64,000 nt of DNA from Ilex aquifolium (GCA_951799425.1 OX637404.1:20005545-20069544); one strand, 5' to 3'; shown: positions 1 through 12,995, counted from the stretch's first letter. Program-made: numbers and translations. The notes: generated by a model not told the origin, from the letters alone.

Positions 1-771
1 GAAGAAGAATAGTGATCAGTAGAGGGGGAGCCGCAAGACGACGAGAAGCGAGAGGGACCGGAGGAGAAGAGAAGTGATCGGGTTCTTTTTTTAGTTAGAT
101 TTGGCATACCATGGTTAATTTGGTAATGCCAAATCCTACGATTTGTGGGATTAGTTATTTCATAGGAATAGGAATGAATTTTAATTCCTCCCAACCAAGC
201 ATAATAATGAAAATTACTAAGGAATGCTTATTCCATTCCCAATACCTAATACCTTGTACCAAACATAGCGTTCGTGGTTACAAGTTTAGTGGAGAAAATG
301 GGGTGTTAATGTAAGGTTAGGAGTTGTATTTGAAACCTTCATAAATGGCATATATAATCTAGTGTTTGTGGCCAGTAGGGTTGGGCTGAGTGAAGAATCT
401 ATCTTGACAGTGATTGTAATCCACTTAAATGAAATTTTAAATTTGAGTATTCAATCCCTTGCTCTACTTCCATTGTGTTTCTAGAGTCAGACTATGCAAT
501 CTTAGCCTTCTTGCATCCCAAAAAAAAGTGTTATTGGAGCTAGTTTTGAAGCAGATTTATATTAGTGGAAGTCCAACATAGTAATACTCTTTCGAAGGAT
601 GTTAAGTAGTTTAATGTAGTAGGGATTGATATTATAGGGTTGGGAATAGTCCCACGCAAAAGAGATAAGTAAGGCCTTCTGCTAGATATTCTCATATGAT
701 CTTCTGATATTAATAATTTGGGAATAGACATCGGAAGTATATATCAATGCTACCTAGATTTATTCTTTCAG
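1..771. other. Noncoding DNA upstream of first visible OSC exon (intron, MITE-like)
   Basis: No oxidosqualene cyclase exon is visible here, although about 310 N-terminal residues of the enzyme must be encoded upstream. The stretch therefore looks like intron, ending in a splice acceptor (ttctttcag) at 763-771. The segment around 110-290, with repeated GGAAT/ATTCC motifs, resembles a degraded MITE, but no clear terminal repeats or target duplication were found. Confidence 0.45.
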
Positions 772-3700
772 GAGGATCTCTATTACCCACATCCTCTAGT
801 GCAAGATATGCTTTGGGGATTCCTGCACAATTTTGCTGAGCCTATTCTAAAGCATTGGCCTTTTTCTACCATGAGAGAGAAGGCTATGAACGTTGCAATG
901 GAACATGTGCATTATGAGGACGAGAACAGTAGATATCTAACCATTGGATGTGTGGAAAAGGTAATGCATATAACATCCCATTCCTTTTCTAATGTAATAA
1001 ATGCAAGGAAAGTCAAATGATGAGTATTACAGCCATGCTATATATTCCACAGGTCTTATGTCTTCTTGCATGTTGGGTGGAAGATCCAAATTCGGAAGCA
1101 TACAAGCGTCATCTTGCCCGGATCCCTGATTACTTTTGGGTAGCTGAAGATGGCATGAAGATGCAAGTAATGGAACTGTCCTTCTCTTCCTTTAGTTGCA
1201 CATTTTTCAGTTAAAAGGCTCAAAACTAAATGTTACACATATAAAGTCTGTGTGCAAATCGTTTGTGTTTGTGTGTGTGTGTGTTTGTTCATGATGATTA
1301 AAACGGATAGATTTCAGTCATCAATGTTGAATTTTAAGACATCTCACCAAATACTTTAGATCTGTTCACATGAAAATTCATATATATTTATTTTGGTCAG
1401 TAAAACTACATTGATTTACGTGTTCTAAGCAATGCTAAATTGTTTGATGCAGAGTTTTGGTTGTCAAATGTGGGATGCAGCTTTTGCTATTCAAGCAATA
1501 CTATCAAGTAATCTTGCAGAAGAGTATGGACCAACACTTAGGAAAGGACATGACTTTTTAAAAGCCTCACAGGTTGAACTTTAGAACCAGAAGAATTCTT
1601 ATACTGAATTAGCATAAGACATTGTCTGACATTTCACATTGCTTTAATTGAAGGTCCAAGATAACCCTTCTAGTAATTTCAGTCAAATGTATCGACACAC
1701 TTCTAAAGGTGCATGGACATTCTCAACGCAAGACCATGGTTGGCAAGTCTCTGACTGCACAGCAGAAGGATTAAAGGTAATTCTAGCAACATGTTTGTTA
1801 GACAGGTTCAACTACAGTAGTGAAACATTATGGGTACCATATCAAAAAGTCATTTCAACCATTGTTATATCTGACAGCTATTTGTAGCAATTGATCCCCT
1901 TTTTTTTTTTTGACAAAGTGAAAACCTGTTCGTTGAATACCCGGTTGTACACGTGAATATGGGATGGATCCTAGAGATACTTGATTGATCGAAAGAATTT
2001 CTATAGAGATTGAGATCTGTCTAATTGAGGTTGGATCAGTTCAAATGGGATCTTGAACAAGCAACGGCTTGATCGTAAAGATATAGGATAGATCCATACA
2101 ATAGCTCCAGAGTTGAGATCTTACCCTCCATAGTCAGTCTTACCCTTGTTAGATAAATTATGAACTGGATCACGAACCCACCCCGTTAGGTAACTATGGC
2201 GAATACTATAGTGACGTTTCTCATTTTTGGTGACTCTTCATTGACAGGCTGCACTCCGATTATCACAGATGCCACCAGAACTTGTTGGGACAAAAATTGA
2301 AACAGGGTGTTTATACAATGCTGTGAATGTCATTCTTTCCCTACAGGTACTCTTTACTTGAAACATTCTCCTTCTAACATGAATTCCAAGACAAAGTTGC
2401 TTGCTTGTAAGTTCAACCCACTTCTGTTCTCTTATTTATATTTTTCCTGTAGTTTTAGTAGCATAGTTTCACTGTACAAAATAATTCTAATTGGGTTTGC
2501 AATACAGAGTAGTAATGGTGGTTTTCCTGCATGGGAGCCAAAGAGAGCATATCGTTGGATTGAGGTAACTTTCTCCGAAATATTCATTTCATTAATTTTT
2601 TTTACTATTTTTTATTTTCGTTTTTCTTTTTGTTTTCTTCTATGGGTTTGCTCATTTGCTCGAAGCTTAGTTGGATGGAAGATAGCACACAAAATTGCAG
2701 ATATAGGTGAATTATTTACATAGTAAGATGCATGTAGATCACTTTTAAAAACAGCAATCAAACATCTTTCTCCTTTAAAAAAGTAATTAACAAAAAAACT
2801 TATCAAACAGTACAGTATTCTTTCCTTCTCCACTCACTACAAAATTCCAAAATTTTGTGGTTGTATGTGTATAATCAATAAAGAAGAAACTTTCTTAAGT
2901 TAGCTTGTATTAACCAATATATCATAATATGCTTCAGAAGTTCAACCCAACGGAGTTTTTTGAAGATGTTCTTATTGAGCGAGAGTAAGATTCCTTGACC
3001 AATGCTCTCTTGTGCAAGTATATTTCATGCTAAAATTGATCGAGATCTTTCCTGATGCTAGACATCTAAAAGCTGTGTTATTATAGGTATGTGGAATGCA
3101 CCGCATCAGCAATCCAAGGTCTTGCACTCTTCAGAAAGCAACATCCTGGACACCGTCGAAAAGAAATAGATAGGTGCATTCTGAGAGCCATACAATATAT
3201 TGAAGACACCCAAAATCCTGATGGTTCATGGTAGGTTCTTCAAAAACATGACATCCCTTTGAAGCTATATATTCCGGCAAAATAAAATCCATCCACAACT
3301 AACATATCGTTTGACAACATTCCTTTTTTTTTTTTTTTTCATTTTTGAGTATTTTGTCAAGTAGCATTTGTTTTCTATTTTTGCTTTTTTGCTTTTCTTT
3401 TTGTCCGGATATTGACTTTTTTTTCAAGTTTAGTTGCGTGTAAGATTAATCATATATAAAAGGGACAACCAAGGGCGTGAGGTTACCTTCACTGCGGCCT
3501 GGGGTTGGGGACGATTAGATGTACATAGCATCATTCTTGTAGAAAGGCGAATTTCGTGCTCAAGATTAATGACATTTACAGTGGTATTTATATGTGTATG
3601 TGTGTATCTCAGTGCACCATGTCTGTTCACTTGAACATATTTAGGGTAGTGGTTTCAATAAAGTTTAAGTTAAATAACGTCTTACAGTTTTTAGTTTATT

Positions 3701-6700
3701 TGATAAATGAAGGGATATATATATATATATATGTCTTTTGAGGTATTAAATTTTATTAGTGTTGCTCCATTGTGACCTGGAGGTCACGGGTTCGAGTCGT
3801 AGAAATTACCTCTCTGTTTGCAGGATAAAACTATATACATCTTGTTAAGAGTATTAGGGTAGTATGTGTAAATTGTCTATAGTAAGAGGGTGTATGTGTA
3901 ATTATTATTATTGTGAGTTTAACTATAAATACAAGTGATGTATGAGAGCTAGGTTAAGCTTTTAACCTCTCTCTGTCTTCCCTCTTAATGTTGTCTCTCA
4001 TATTATGTTAATCTTCCAATCTTAACACATCTAACCTTCCCCGACCGTGCAATGACGGGAGCGTTGTGCACTGGGTACGTCCTTTAAGTGACTTTTATAA
4101 GTATGAAGGTATATATGTCTGTTTGGGTTATCAAAAGATAGTGTCACTAAATATTCTAATAAGGATATTTTGGGCAGTCAACAGTTTTTCAAGATAAGAG
4201 ATATTTATAAGAAATAGTACATAATAATAGTAACAATGATATAAATAAGTGTATTACTTACATGCATAGATGCATATTTGTAAAGTACTAATCAGTCATG
4301 CTTTTGTTTTCTTTTCTTTTCACAAAATTTCTTTGTCAGTAAAATAAAAGTACTTGAAAAACATTTTCAATCAATGAATCGTTAGGATATCTTTGTTTAA
4401 AATAACTCAAATGTAGTTACCATGGAGAGTGAAGGACACAACATTTATTTTACATGTGAACAGGTGTGGTTGTTGGGGAATTTGCTTCACCTATGGCACA
4501 TGGTTTGCAGTGGAGGGGCTGGTAGCTTGTGGGAAAAACTACCAGAATAGTCCTCCACTGCGTAGAGCTTGTGAGTTTCTTCTATCAAAGCAACTACCAG
4601 ATGGTGGATGGGGAGAGAGTTATCTCTCAAGCACAACCAAGGTATAAAATTTTGTTTCAATTCTGCCTTGACAGTAATGTACCTATTCCATGCTATAATT
4701 TACACATGTGATGGCAGTGGTTGAGAAAGGAGATTCTTTATTTTGTGGAAAAGGATGGGACTGTGAGATTGAATTCTATCTGATATCTCATTTTGTATTT
4801 GTTGTGCCAGGTGTGGGCTAATATAGAAGGAAACAGGTCGAACTTGGTTCAAACGTCCTGGGCTCTATTATCGCTCATTGATGCTGGACAGGTAAATTTT
4901 GTCGTCATAATCCATACTATTACCTAGCTATATCAGCAGCTGTACACTTGCCTAGAAACAAATTTCAATTTCTTTATGGCCAACACCCATCCCAAGCACA
5001 CATCTACTGGACTCGTGGCCTTTATATAAATTTGGGACACACACAAACACCTAGAAATCACGTGACTCTTATGAGACAAACTTGATAGCTCGAGTAATTA
5101 ATCATTGAAGTCTGGCCATTGGAGCTATCTGACAAGTTAACACATTTGACTATGCGGAGGGAAAGATGATGACTTGGGAACTGAGTGAGATTTGAGCATT
5201 GTCAACTTGCTAGGCTACCAGCGAAAATCATCTTTAATTGAAATCGTAGAAAAATATGCAAGATTGTTTTTGATGCTGAGTAGTTGCAAAGTTACCTAGA
5301 ATCCATAGGTCGATTTAGTATGAGGTATGAATACATGCACATTGTACTTTCTCTGGTACGCGATATGATGGGTTAGACTGAATTGGTACAATGCTTTGGG
5401 TTGTGATTCATTTGAGAACTCTTATTTAGATTGTTTTCATTACGATGTGGAATTATATATAATTGTACATTCATAGACACACGAACAATTTTGTTTTATA
5501 TTTTTTTTCAGTATCCTATTATCACAGAAGTTATTAATAATTATATGTTCACACACGAATTCAATTCGTAGTCAATTGAAATTTGTTTTATATTTGTGAT
5601 ACAATTTTCAAAGCGAACCAATTAGTGATTGGGGTTACAATTTGGGGTCAGAAATTTAGGTGACTTGTATCGCGAATTCACTCTGTTTTTTGGGGTGGTT
5701 GCACCTAGATCATGGGTCATCTGGATTGAGCGATTTCTGATTACTGTGTGCAGTCGGTGTGAACAAAACAACATTTTTTTTTTTTTTTGTAACGGATAAT
5801 CATTCCAACTGCACATCTTTTATACTTGTGATTACAGCTCTGCAGCGTATACTGGATGCATACAAGTCACACACAAACCCTGCACATTAGGAAGCAGTGG
5901 CTCTCTTGCAAAACTCAAACTTAGGATTTCAGGTTTCTTACCCCTTCTCATCCTCACGGGTTGAGAAAAATAATAGTAGTGTCGCATCTCAAACATTAAT
6001 AATGATTGTATTCATCTTACTGAGTTGACAAATTAAATTGATCAGGTTGTTTCTATGCTAAGTTTGATGGGTCATAGAAGAGTCACATAATTATGACTCT
6101 TATGAAAAATAACATGTTAGCCATTGCATGCATGCAAGTATCTCTCACCTTTTTTAGCAGGTATTGCCTGTGAACTCAGATGTTTGTGTTAGACATAACA
6201 AGACACCAAGGATCAGCCTTGTGATAGTTGCAATACCAAATGTATTTTATGATGCCAATCAGATTTAGGTTTTGGAATAATTTCTTTACTGTTAAATGTT
6301 GCAACATAGCATTCCATTTAGTACTATGGGGTGAAGAATTTATAGAGCCCAAAAACTAATAAAATTAGAGTACGTATCTCAAGTACAGCAGTAATATGTC
6401 TAACAAAGTAGGTAGGAGTGATATGTGGTTCCCTTCCTCTAAGGTGGATTAATATATGAGGAAGCAGCACAGTGGCAACTGTCGGGGTACTAGTAACTAG
6501 CGTGTGGTTCCTCTCTCGTCTTCCCGAGCCCCCTATTTAGAGGAAAATCTGCCCACCCCGAGGAAAAATATGTGTCCAGGAACGCTATGTGAATAGGGTC
6601 TTTAAGCCCTCACCCAACATCTATTAGTTCAATCAACGTACGTTTCAAAAAGAATTTGGAAGCCGTATCCTGACTTTGAATGTTTCCTTGACATTAGGCT

Positions 6701-7052
6701 GACGTTGATCCAACCCCAATACATCGTGGATTGAGAATCTTGATAAATTCACAAATGGAAGATGGAGACTTCCCGCAGCAGGTAATGAACTATAACCTCT
6801 TTTAGGTTTTCCATTTTTATTCCTTCTAATAGGGGATGAACTATCCCTACATTGTAGTTGATAAAAAAAATACAAGTATTCCAACTATGCGGTACTAGTT
6901 TCAAATCGCACACATTTTGAATTATTGTTGTTTAAATGCAGGAAATCACAGGAGTGTTCATGAAAACCTGTACCCTGAATTATTCATCATACAGAAATAT
7001 CTTTCCTATATGGGCTCTTGGTGAATATCGTCGGCGGATTATGTGTACATAA
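772..7052 (+). CDS. Oxidosqualene cyclase, lupeol/mixed-amyrin synthase type (3' part, 12 exons)
   Basis: The family cyclises 2,3-oxidosqualene to triterpene alcohols at the endoplasmic reticulum. Exons: 772-960, 1053-1166, 1453-1572, 1654-1776, 2248-2346, 2508-2564, 2938-2984, 3087-3230, 4464-4641, 4811-4891, 6698-6781 and 6942-7052. All junctions are GT-AG and phases join without a stop, giving about 448 residues against roughly 760 for the family, so the N-terminal 40% is outside the window. The catalytic DCTAEG motif is at 1753-1770. QW-type repeats are present ([35 protein letters not shown]). [20 protein letters not shown] and the terminal [14 protein letters not shown] fit the lupeol/mixed-amyrin clade better than cycloartenol synthase. 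The product-determining MWCYCR/MLCYCR region is not in view, so product is uncertain. A Copia LTR starts 115 bp after the stop. The gene appears functional as far as visible. Confidence 0.92.
3757..4085 (+). mobile_element. Au-like SINE in OSC intron, split by a solo LTR
   Basis: The flanks of the solo LTR join into one tRNA-derived SINE. The left part contains gacctggaggtcacgggttc with a pol III B box (ggttcgagtc) near 3790. The right part has the distal motif gtgcactgggtacg at about 4067-4080, followed by cctttaag. The order and spacing match the Au SINE family of angiosperms as I recall it. The 5' end is not sharply defined, and no target duplication for the SINE itself was identified. Confidence 0.72.
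3843..4027 (+). mobile_element. Solo LTR of Copia family 2
   Basis: A 185-bp sequence beginning TGTTAAG and ending CTTAACA is flanked by a perfect 5-bp direct repeat, CATCT (3838-3842 and 4028-4032). It closely matches the LTRs of the Copia element at 12996-17530, including the internal TATAAATACAAGTG promoter block. It is the footprint of an element lost by LTR-LTR recombination. It lies inside a SINE, which lies inside an OSC intron, on the same strand as the OSC. Confidence 0.93.
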
Positions 7053-7167
7053 ATCTGTAGATGTCGAGAATAAGGGATGGATTGCTGTAGTTTTTCCTTT
7101 AAAGAATAAAGACTGAAAGTAGATCGATATACCTTACGCGATTTTCCACATTTGCTACGCAAGCCGG

Positions 7168-7423
7168 TGTTAAAAATAGAATCCTAGATAATACTTTGTT
7201 GTTAAGTGTATCTAGTTGACTTGGGAACGCAAAGAGTTATGTCTTGGGTCTTGTTATGTGGTTAATGGTTTAGGAAAGTGAGTGGTCAAGATGTATCTTG
7301 CAACCTATATGTATGTTGAAAATATAGAATACATGTATGAAAAAATTATTCCAAAAAGACTAAGTTACATTGTCTTTGTTTTATCTATCACAAATATACA
7401 AGGGCTGAAACAATTAGCCAACA
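7168..7423 (+). repeat. 5' LTR of Copia 1
   Basis: It begins TGTTAAAAATAG and ends TTAGCCAACA. It is the same length as the 3' copy at 11569-11824 and differs from it at 13 positions by eye. Confidence 0.93.
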
Positions 7424-7427
7424 TAAG

Positions 7428-7439
7428 TTGTATCAGAGC
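7428..7439 (+). other. Primer-binding site of Copia 1 (initiator Met tRNA type)
   Basis: ttgtatcagagc lies four bases past the 5' LTR. It matches the usual plant site tggtatcagagc, complementary to the 3' end of initiator methionine tRNA, with one change at the second base. Confidence 0.75.
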
Positions 7440-7495
7440 TAGTTCGATTCTAACTAGCTGGGCGTAAAATTTTTCATTGGATAAACAAAGTCCTA

Positions 7496-10400
7496 GTGAA
7501 GAAGATCAAAATGGCAAGTGGAATCAACATGTCTACCGATGCACAACAACCTCCTTTTCCCATCTTTGATGGTGAAAATTATGATTATTGGTGTGTCAAG
7601 ATGAAAACTATATTTCTTTCTTATGATCTTTGGGATTTGATTGAAATTGGATATGAAGATCCAACCGAAGAGATGGCAACGCAGATGACAATGGCTCAAA
7701 GGAACCAATGAAAGGAAAACAAGAAGAAGGATGCAAAGGCTCTTCACTTGATTCAACAAGGAGTAACGGATATAATTTTTTCAAAAATTATCAATGCTAC
7801 AAAATCAAAGGAAGCATGGGACACTTTACAAGATGAGTATTGTGGTACTATGAAGGTAAAAGCCATGAAACTACAATCCTTGAGAATAGATTTTGAGAAT
7901 AGTAGAATGAAAGAGAATGAATCCTTAAATGATTTCTTCTCTAAACTTATGGAGATTGTAAATCAAAAGAAAACTTATGGAGACCAAGTTTTGGACTCAA
8001 GAATTGTTGAGAAAATTTTGATTAGTTTGCCGGAAAAATATGATTCTATTGTTTCCGTCATTGAAGAAACCAAAGATATTTCTTCTTTGGGTGTTCAAGA
8101 ATTATTGGGTTCTATTAAAACATTTGAACAAAGGTTGAGTAGGCATGCCGAAAAATCTGTTGAGAGTGCTTTTCAATCCAAGCTTAATGTTAACTCCAAA
8201 AGTTCCAATCAATCTAAAGGTGAATCTTTTAGAGGGGGAAGATTTGGAAGAGGAAGAGGAAGTGAAAGAAATTCAAGAGGAACAGGAAGAGAAAATTTTG
8301 AAAGAAGATCAAATGAAGAATCCACTCAACAAAAATGTGGAATTTGTAAAAGATCAAGTCATGTTGATAAAGATTGTTGGTTTTGTGGAAAACCTCAATG
8401 TTTTAATTACAAAAAGTTTGGTTATTTGCAAAAAGATTGCCGGTTCAAGAATAATCAACAAGCTAATTTTTTCGAAGAGCAAGAAAGTAGTGGAAACATG
8501 TTCTATGCTTGTCAAGCAATGTCCGAGCAAATGAATGATGTATGGTATCTTGATAGTGGTTGTAGTAACCATATGACCGGTGATGATAATATTTTTGTGA
8601 ACATGGACACCACTTCTAATTCTCAAGTAAGGATGGGAAATGGTGTCATGGTTCAAGCAAAAGGCAAGGGAACCATTGCTATTGAAACAAAGAGGAACAA
8701 AATACATCCAAGATGTTTTGTTAGTACCGGACTTGGAACAAAATTTGTTGAGTGTTGGTCAACTTGTAGAGCATGAGTACTCCGTGGTGTTTGAGGACAA
8801 CTCTTGCATGATCTATGATTGTGGGGAGAAAAAATAATTTATAGCGAAAATTGAGATGGAGAAAAACAGAAATTTTCCTCTCATTTTTCGGTATTCAAAC
8901 AATGTTTCTTTGAAGATGGAAGTTGTTGATGATTCTTGGCTTTGACATAGAAGATTTGGGCACTTGAACTTTCAAAGCTTGAAGATCCTACAACAAAATA
9001 ACATGGTTTATGGATTGCCATCTATACAAGAAGTTAAAGAAGTTTGTGAAAGATGTGCACTTGGAAAGTATCATTGAGATCCTTTTTCAAAAGAAAAAGT
9101 TTGGAGAGCCAAATCACCATTGGAGCTTGTTCACACCGATTTATGGGGACCGTCAAGAACACTTTCTCATAGAGTTAACAAATACTTCATAATCTTTGTT
9201 GATGATTTTTCAAGAATGACTTGGGTTTATTTTATGAGACAAAAATATGAAGTTTTTAAAGTATTTAAGAAGTTCCAAAAGTTTGTTGAAAGACAAAGTG
9301 GATACTACATTAAGTTGTTAAGAAGTGATAGAGGTGGTGAGTACAATTCTAATGAATTAAATAAGTTTTGTGAAGACATTGGTATGGAAAGACAATTGAC
9401 GGTTGGGTATACTCCACAACAAAATGGAGTGGCCGAAAGAAAGAATAGAACTATTGTTGAGATGGTTAAATCGATGGTTTATGAGAAGGGGTTACCTAAA
9501 TCATTTTGGGCCGAAGCGGTATACACGGCGGTTTAGTTGATGAATATATGTCCAACAAAAAACTTTGGAAAATCAAACTCCAATTGAAGCTTGGTGTGGA
9601 AGGAAGCCGTCGGTGAATCACTTAAAGGTTTTTGGGTGCATTTGTTTTGCACATGTTCCCTAAAGAAGTGAGGTACAAGTTTGATGAAAATAGTGAAAAA
9701 TGTATTTTTGTGGGTTATAGACGCTTTAGTTTGAAGAGAAACAAAGTGATTATTTGTAGAGATGTTCTCTTTAATGAGAAGGACTCTTGGAATTAGAAAG
9801 AAAAGAATGTTCAAAATCAAGTGGTTATAGCAAATGAAGATTATGGAAGTTTTGAGGTTGGAAATGAAAATGAAGAAGTTGAAGTTCTACCATAAATGTC
9901 TCCAACACCCAACTCTCCTTCATCTCCTTCTACTTCCTCAAGTTCAAGCACTTTATCTCCAAGTTCAACTCCAAGAAAAATGAGAAGTCTTAGTGATGTG
10001 TATGCTAGATACAATTTTTGTGTGGTTGAACCCGAAAGTTTTGAAGAAGCAATCAAAGAAGATGCTTGGAAGAAAGCAATGGAAGATGAAATTCGTGTGA
10101 TTGAGAAAAATAGCACTTGGGAGTTGGTGGGAAAGCCAAAGAATAAAGAGGTCATTGGGGTGAAGTGGATTTACAAAACGAAGCTTAATCCGAATGGTTC
10201 AATTCAAAAGAATAAAGCGAGGCTTGTAGCAAAGGGGTATTCACAACAGCTTGGTGTCGATTACCAAAAGACTTTTGCTCCAGTTGCTCGACTTGATACA
10301 ATAAGGCTTCTTATTGCTCTTGCTTCACAAAGGGGCTGGTTTCTTCATCAATTAGATGTAAAATCAGCGTTCTTGAATAGTGTGTTAAAAGAAGAAGTTT

Positions 10401-11574
10401 ATGTAGAGCAACCACAAGGCTTTGCGATCAATGGTGAAGAAGAAAAAGTGTACAAGCTAAAAAAGGTTTTGTACGGGCTGAAACAAGCACCTCAAGCATG
10501 GTATAGTGAGATTGATTCCTATTTCAATGCAAAGGGATTTCAAAGAAGTAAAAGTGAGTCAACCTTGTACATCAAAATGCAAGGTAATACCGGTATTCTC
10601 ATTGTATCTCTTTATGTTGATGACTTGGTTTTTACCGAGAATGACCAATTAATGATTGAAGATTTTAAAAGTGAGATGATGAAAAGATATGAAATGAGTG
10701 ATTTGGGACTTCTACATTACTTCTTGGGCATTGAAATTTATTAACAAGAAGATGGAGTTTTTATTTGCCAAATGAAATATGCAAAAACTCTTCTTGAAAA
10801 ACTTAGGATGAGAAATTGCAAATCAGTGGTTACACCTTTGGTTGTGAATGAAAAGTTGTTAAAAGATGATGGAACTAAAGAAGTTGAAGCATCTTTTTAT
10901 AGAAGCTTGGTTGGAAGTCTTTTGTACTTTACAGCTACAAGGCCGGACATCATGTATGCTACAAGTTTGTTATCTCGGTTTATGCACAAACCAAGCCAAA
11001 TTCATTTTGGGGCAGCAAAAAGAATGTTGAGATATATTCAAGGAACACTTGATTTTGAGATTATGTTTGAAAGAAAAGTTGATGTCAAGTTACTTGGATT
11101 TTGTGATAATGATTGGGCCGGAAACATTGACGATATGAGGAGTACTTCGGGTTATGCATTCTCACTTAGTTCCGGTATAATTTCATGGGTGTCAAAGAAG
11201 TAACAAAGTGTGGCACAATCATCAGCTGAAGCTGAATATATTTCAGCATCATTGGCTATTTCTCAAGCAATTTGGTTAAGAAGAATCTTGGAAGATATTG
11301 GTGAAAAGCAAGGTGAAGCAACTCCAATTTATGCGATAATAAATCAGCTATCGCCATGACAAAGAATCTCGTCTATCATAGCCAAACTATGCACATTGCA
11401 ATCAAGCATCACTTTATTCGAGAAGCCGTGGAAGATGAAGAGATTCAAGTCAAATATTGCAAGACTGAAGATCAAGTGGCGGACATTTTTACCAAAGCAC
11501 TTCCCAAAGATAAGTTTGAGTTTCTAAGAGACATGTTGGGAATACAACAACAAAGCATTAAGGGGGAGTGTTAA
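7496..11574 (+). pseudogene. Copia 1 gag-pol polyprotein remnant
   Basis: This is a retrotransposon polyprotein broken by several stops and frameshifts. The gag part (from 7511, MASGINMSTD) meets a stop at 7709-7711. The next open stretch, 7748-8776, carries the rest of gag and a zinc-knuckle-like segment in which expected Cys and His positions are Tyr (CFNYKKFGYLQKDC), so metal binding is probably lost. The protease motif DSGCSNHMTG is near 8550. The integrase core at 9120-9536 has TDLWGP, RSDRGGEY and GVAERKNR. Reverse transcriptase at 9896-10744 keeps YVDD, and RNase H at 10772-11203 keeps YCDNDWAG-like residues (FCDNDWAG). Breaks lie near 7710, 8770, 9535, 10742 and 11203. It cannot encode a whole polyprotein. 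Confidence 0.9.
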
Positions 11575-11824
11575 AAATAGAATCCTAGATAATATTTTGT
11601 TGTTAAGTGTATCTAGTTGACTTGGGAACACAAGGGGTTATGTCTTGGATCTTGTTATGTGGTTAATGGTCTAGGAAAGTGAGTGGTCAATATGTATCTT
11701 GCAACCTATATGTATGTTGAAAATATGGAATACATGTATGGAAAAATTATTCCAAAAAAACTAAGTTATATTGTCTTTGTTTTATCTATCACAAATATAC
11801 AAGGGCTAAAACTATTAGCCAACA
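11569..11824 (+). repeat. 3' LTR of Copia 1
   Basis: A 256-bp partner of the LTR at 7168-7423 with the same ends. It follows a purine tract typical of plus-strand priming. Confidence 0.93.
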
Positions 11825-12990
11825 TTCAGAACCCTACTTGTAGAATATGTCATAAGCATTTTCTCAAAGCATTTTTCTTCATGATCAAATTAGTAAATGA
11901 CAGTGCCATGCACGGGATAATGTATATCTCAATTTGACATTTGATGGTGTCCCTCAACACAATTGAGCAATTTATGGATTTAAAGTGCACTGAATGGTGG
12001 GATGTGGTTCAAGCTGAGCTCCAAGGCTATTGGGAATAGGATTTTCTGAATAACTCACACAGAGTGTTTATAGTGATTCACCAGTTCGGAAGCTCGGCTA
12101 ATCCACTCTCAAGGAGTCTCTTGCTCTTGAATATATTAATCAATTGTGTGTGGTTTTTACAGAGAGTACTTTTCTAGGCTACAATTGCTATATATTTTTT
12201 TTTGAGGGCTTTACTTTTTCTTTATAGATATTCCTAGGGTTTGCTTGATCTGGGGCGAGATCCTCTCCCCTTAGCTGTTACAGTTCCTCCTTATTGCGCA
12301 GTGAGCCTTGCGCCAGTTGGGTGATTGATGCCAAAAAGATGGGGGATTTGATGGGATCTAGCTGTCTTTTAAACAAACTTCCGTGAGGTGTGAATACAGA
12401 GAGTTGAGGTCTGAGGTTGAGGTCCACATGTGATACTGATGAGCTGATCTCCCGAGTTGGCTGACTTGGGGAGCCGAGCTCATCCTTAGATATTTTGTGG
12501 TACCATCAACATTGATCAATTGTCTTGACATATAGATGTCTTTCACACTATACTCTACCTCTTGAATTTGATTTCTATGTAAAGGGCCAAAAGAAGTTGT
12601 ACTCTCTACTGTGTAAAAACTTGGAGCATCTCTCTCTCTCTCTATCATTTTTTTTTTGGGAAGGGGAGGAGTGAGGGGGATGGGAAACTTGAACCTTTGA
12701 CCTCAAGAAAACAAATCATTCCCAAAACAAGGAGTACAACTCTCTCTCTCTTCCCCAACATTGTTCATGTGTAAAACTTTCCTAGTAACACGAATGCAAC
12801 TTGGTCTTGACTAGTGTGACAGGCGGTAGAATTCTTGGTACATAGGGTGAATTCAATATGCATTAATTCTAGCATTGGGTACTAAGCACCAATTTTAATT
12901 TTTTTTTTTGGTAATAGAAAACCATCCTCCCACAGGTATTTCGGACTAATGGTTACAACACAAAACTCGTATGAAGGTATTTTATTCATC
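11825..12990. other. Spacer between Copia 1 and Copia 2; no gene recognised
   Basis: No coding region is supported. The stretch contains a (TC)n run near 12630-12645, several poly-T tracts, and AT-rich sequence. The segment around 12050-12330 has an LTR-like promoter feel (TATATATTTT, then C-rich sequence), but no partner copy or terminal duplication was found. Confidence 0.4.
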
Positions 12991-12995
12991 ACGTG

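Larger units (their letters stand above)
7168..11824 (+). mobile_element. Ty1/Copia retrotransposon 1, decayed
   Basis: Two 256-bp LTRs (7168-7423 and 11569-11824) bound a Copia gag-pol remnant in the order gag, protease, integrase, reverse transcriptase, RNase H. I count 13 mismatches between the LTRs (about 5%), so the insertion is not recent. The polypurine tract AGGGGGAG directly precedes the 3' LTR. The flanks differ (GCCGG on the left, TTCAG on the right), so no target duplication remains. The left end is 115 bp past the OSC stop codon, within its probable 3' UTR or downstream region. Confidence 0.93.

Noticed and set aside
1..771. Missing N-terminal OSC exons, including the product-specifying CYCR motif
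   Set aside because: No translation in any frame resembles the family upstream of 772, so these exons lie outside the window or are lost; which one cannot be told.
2307..2723. 138-codon ORF across the OSC region
   Set aside because: It reads through splice sites in a frame different from the cyclase exons; the exon/intron model explains the sequence better.
7163..11829. A 5-bp duplication around Copia 1
   Set aside because: GCCGG and TTCAG do not match, although both LTR ends are clear.
12050..12330. LTR-like segment between Copia 1 and Copia 2
   Set aside because: No second copy, terminal inverted bases or duplication could be found.
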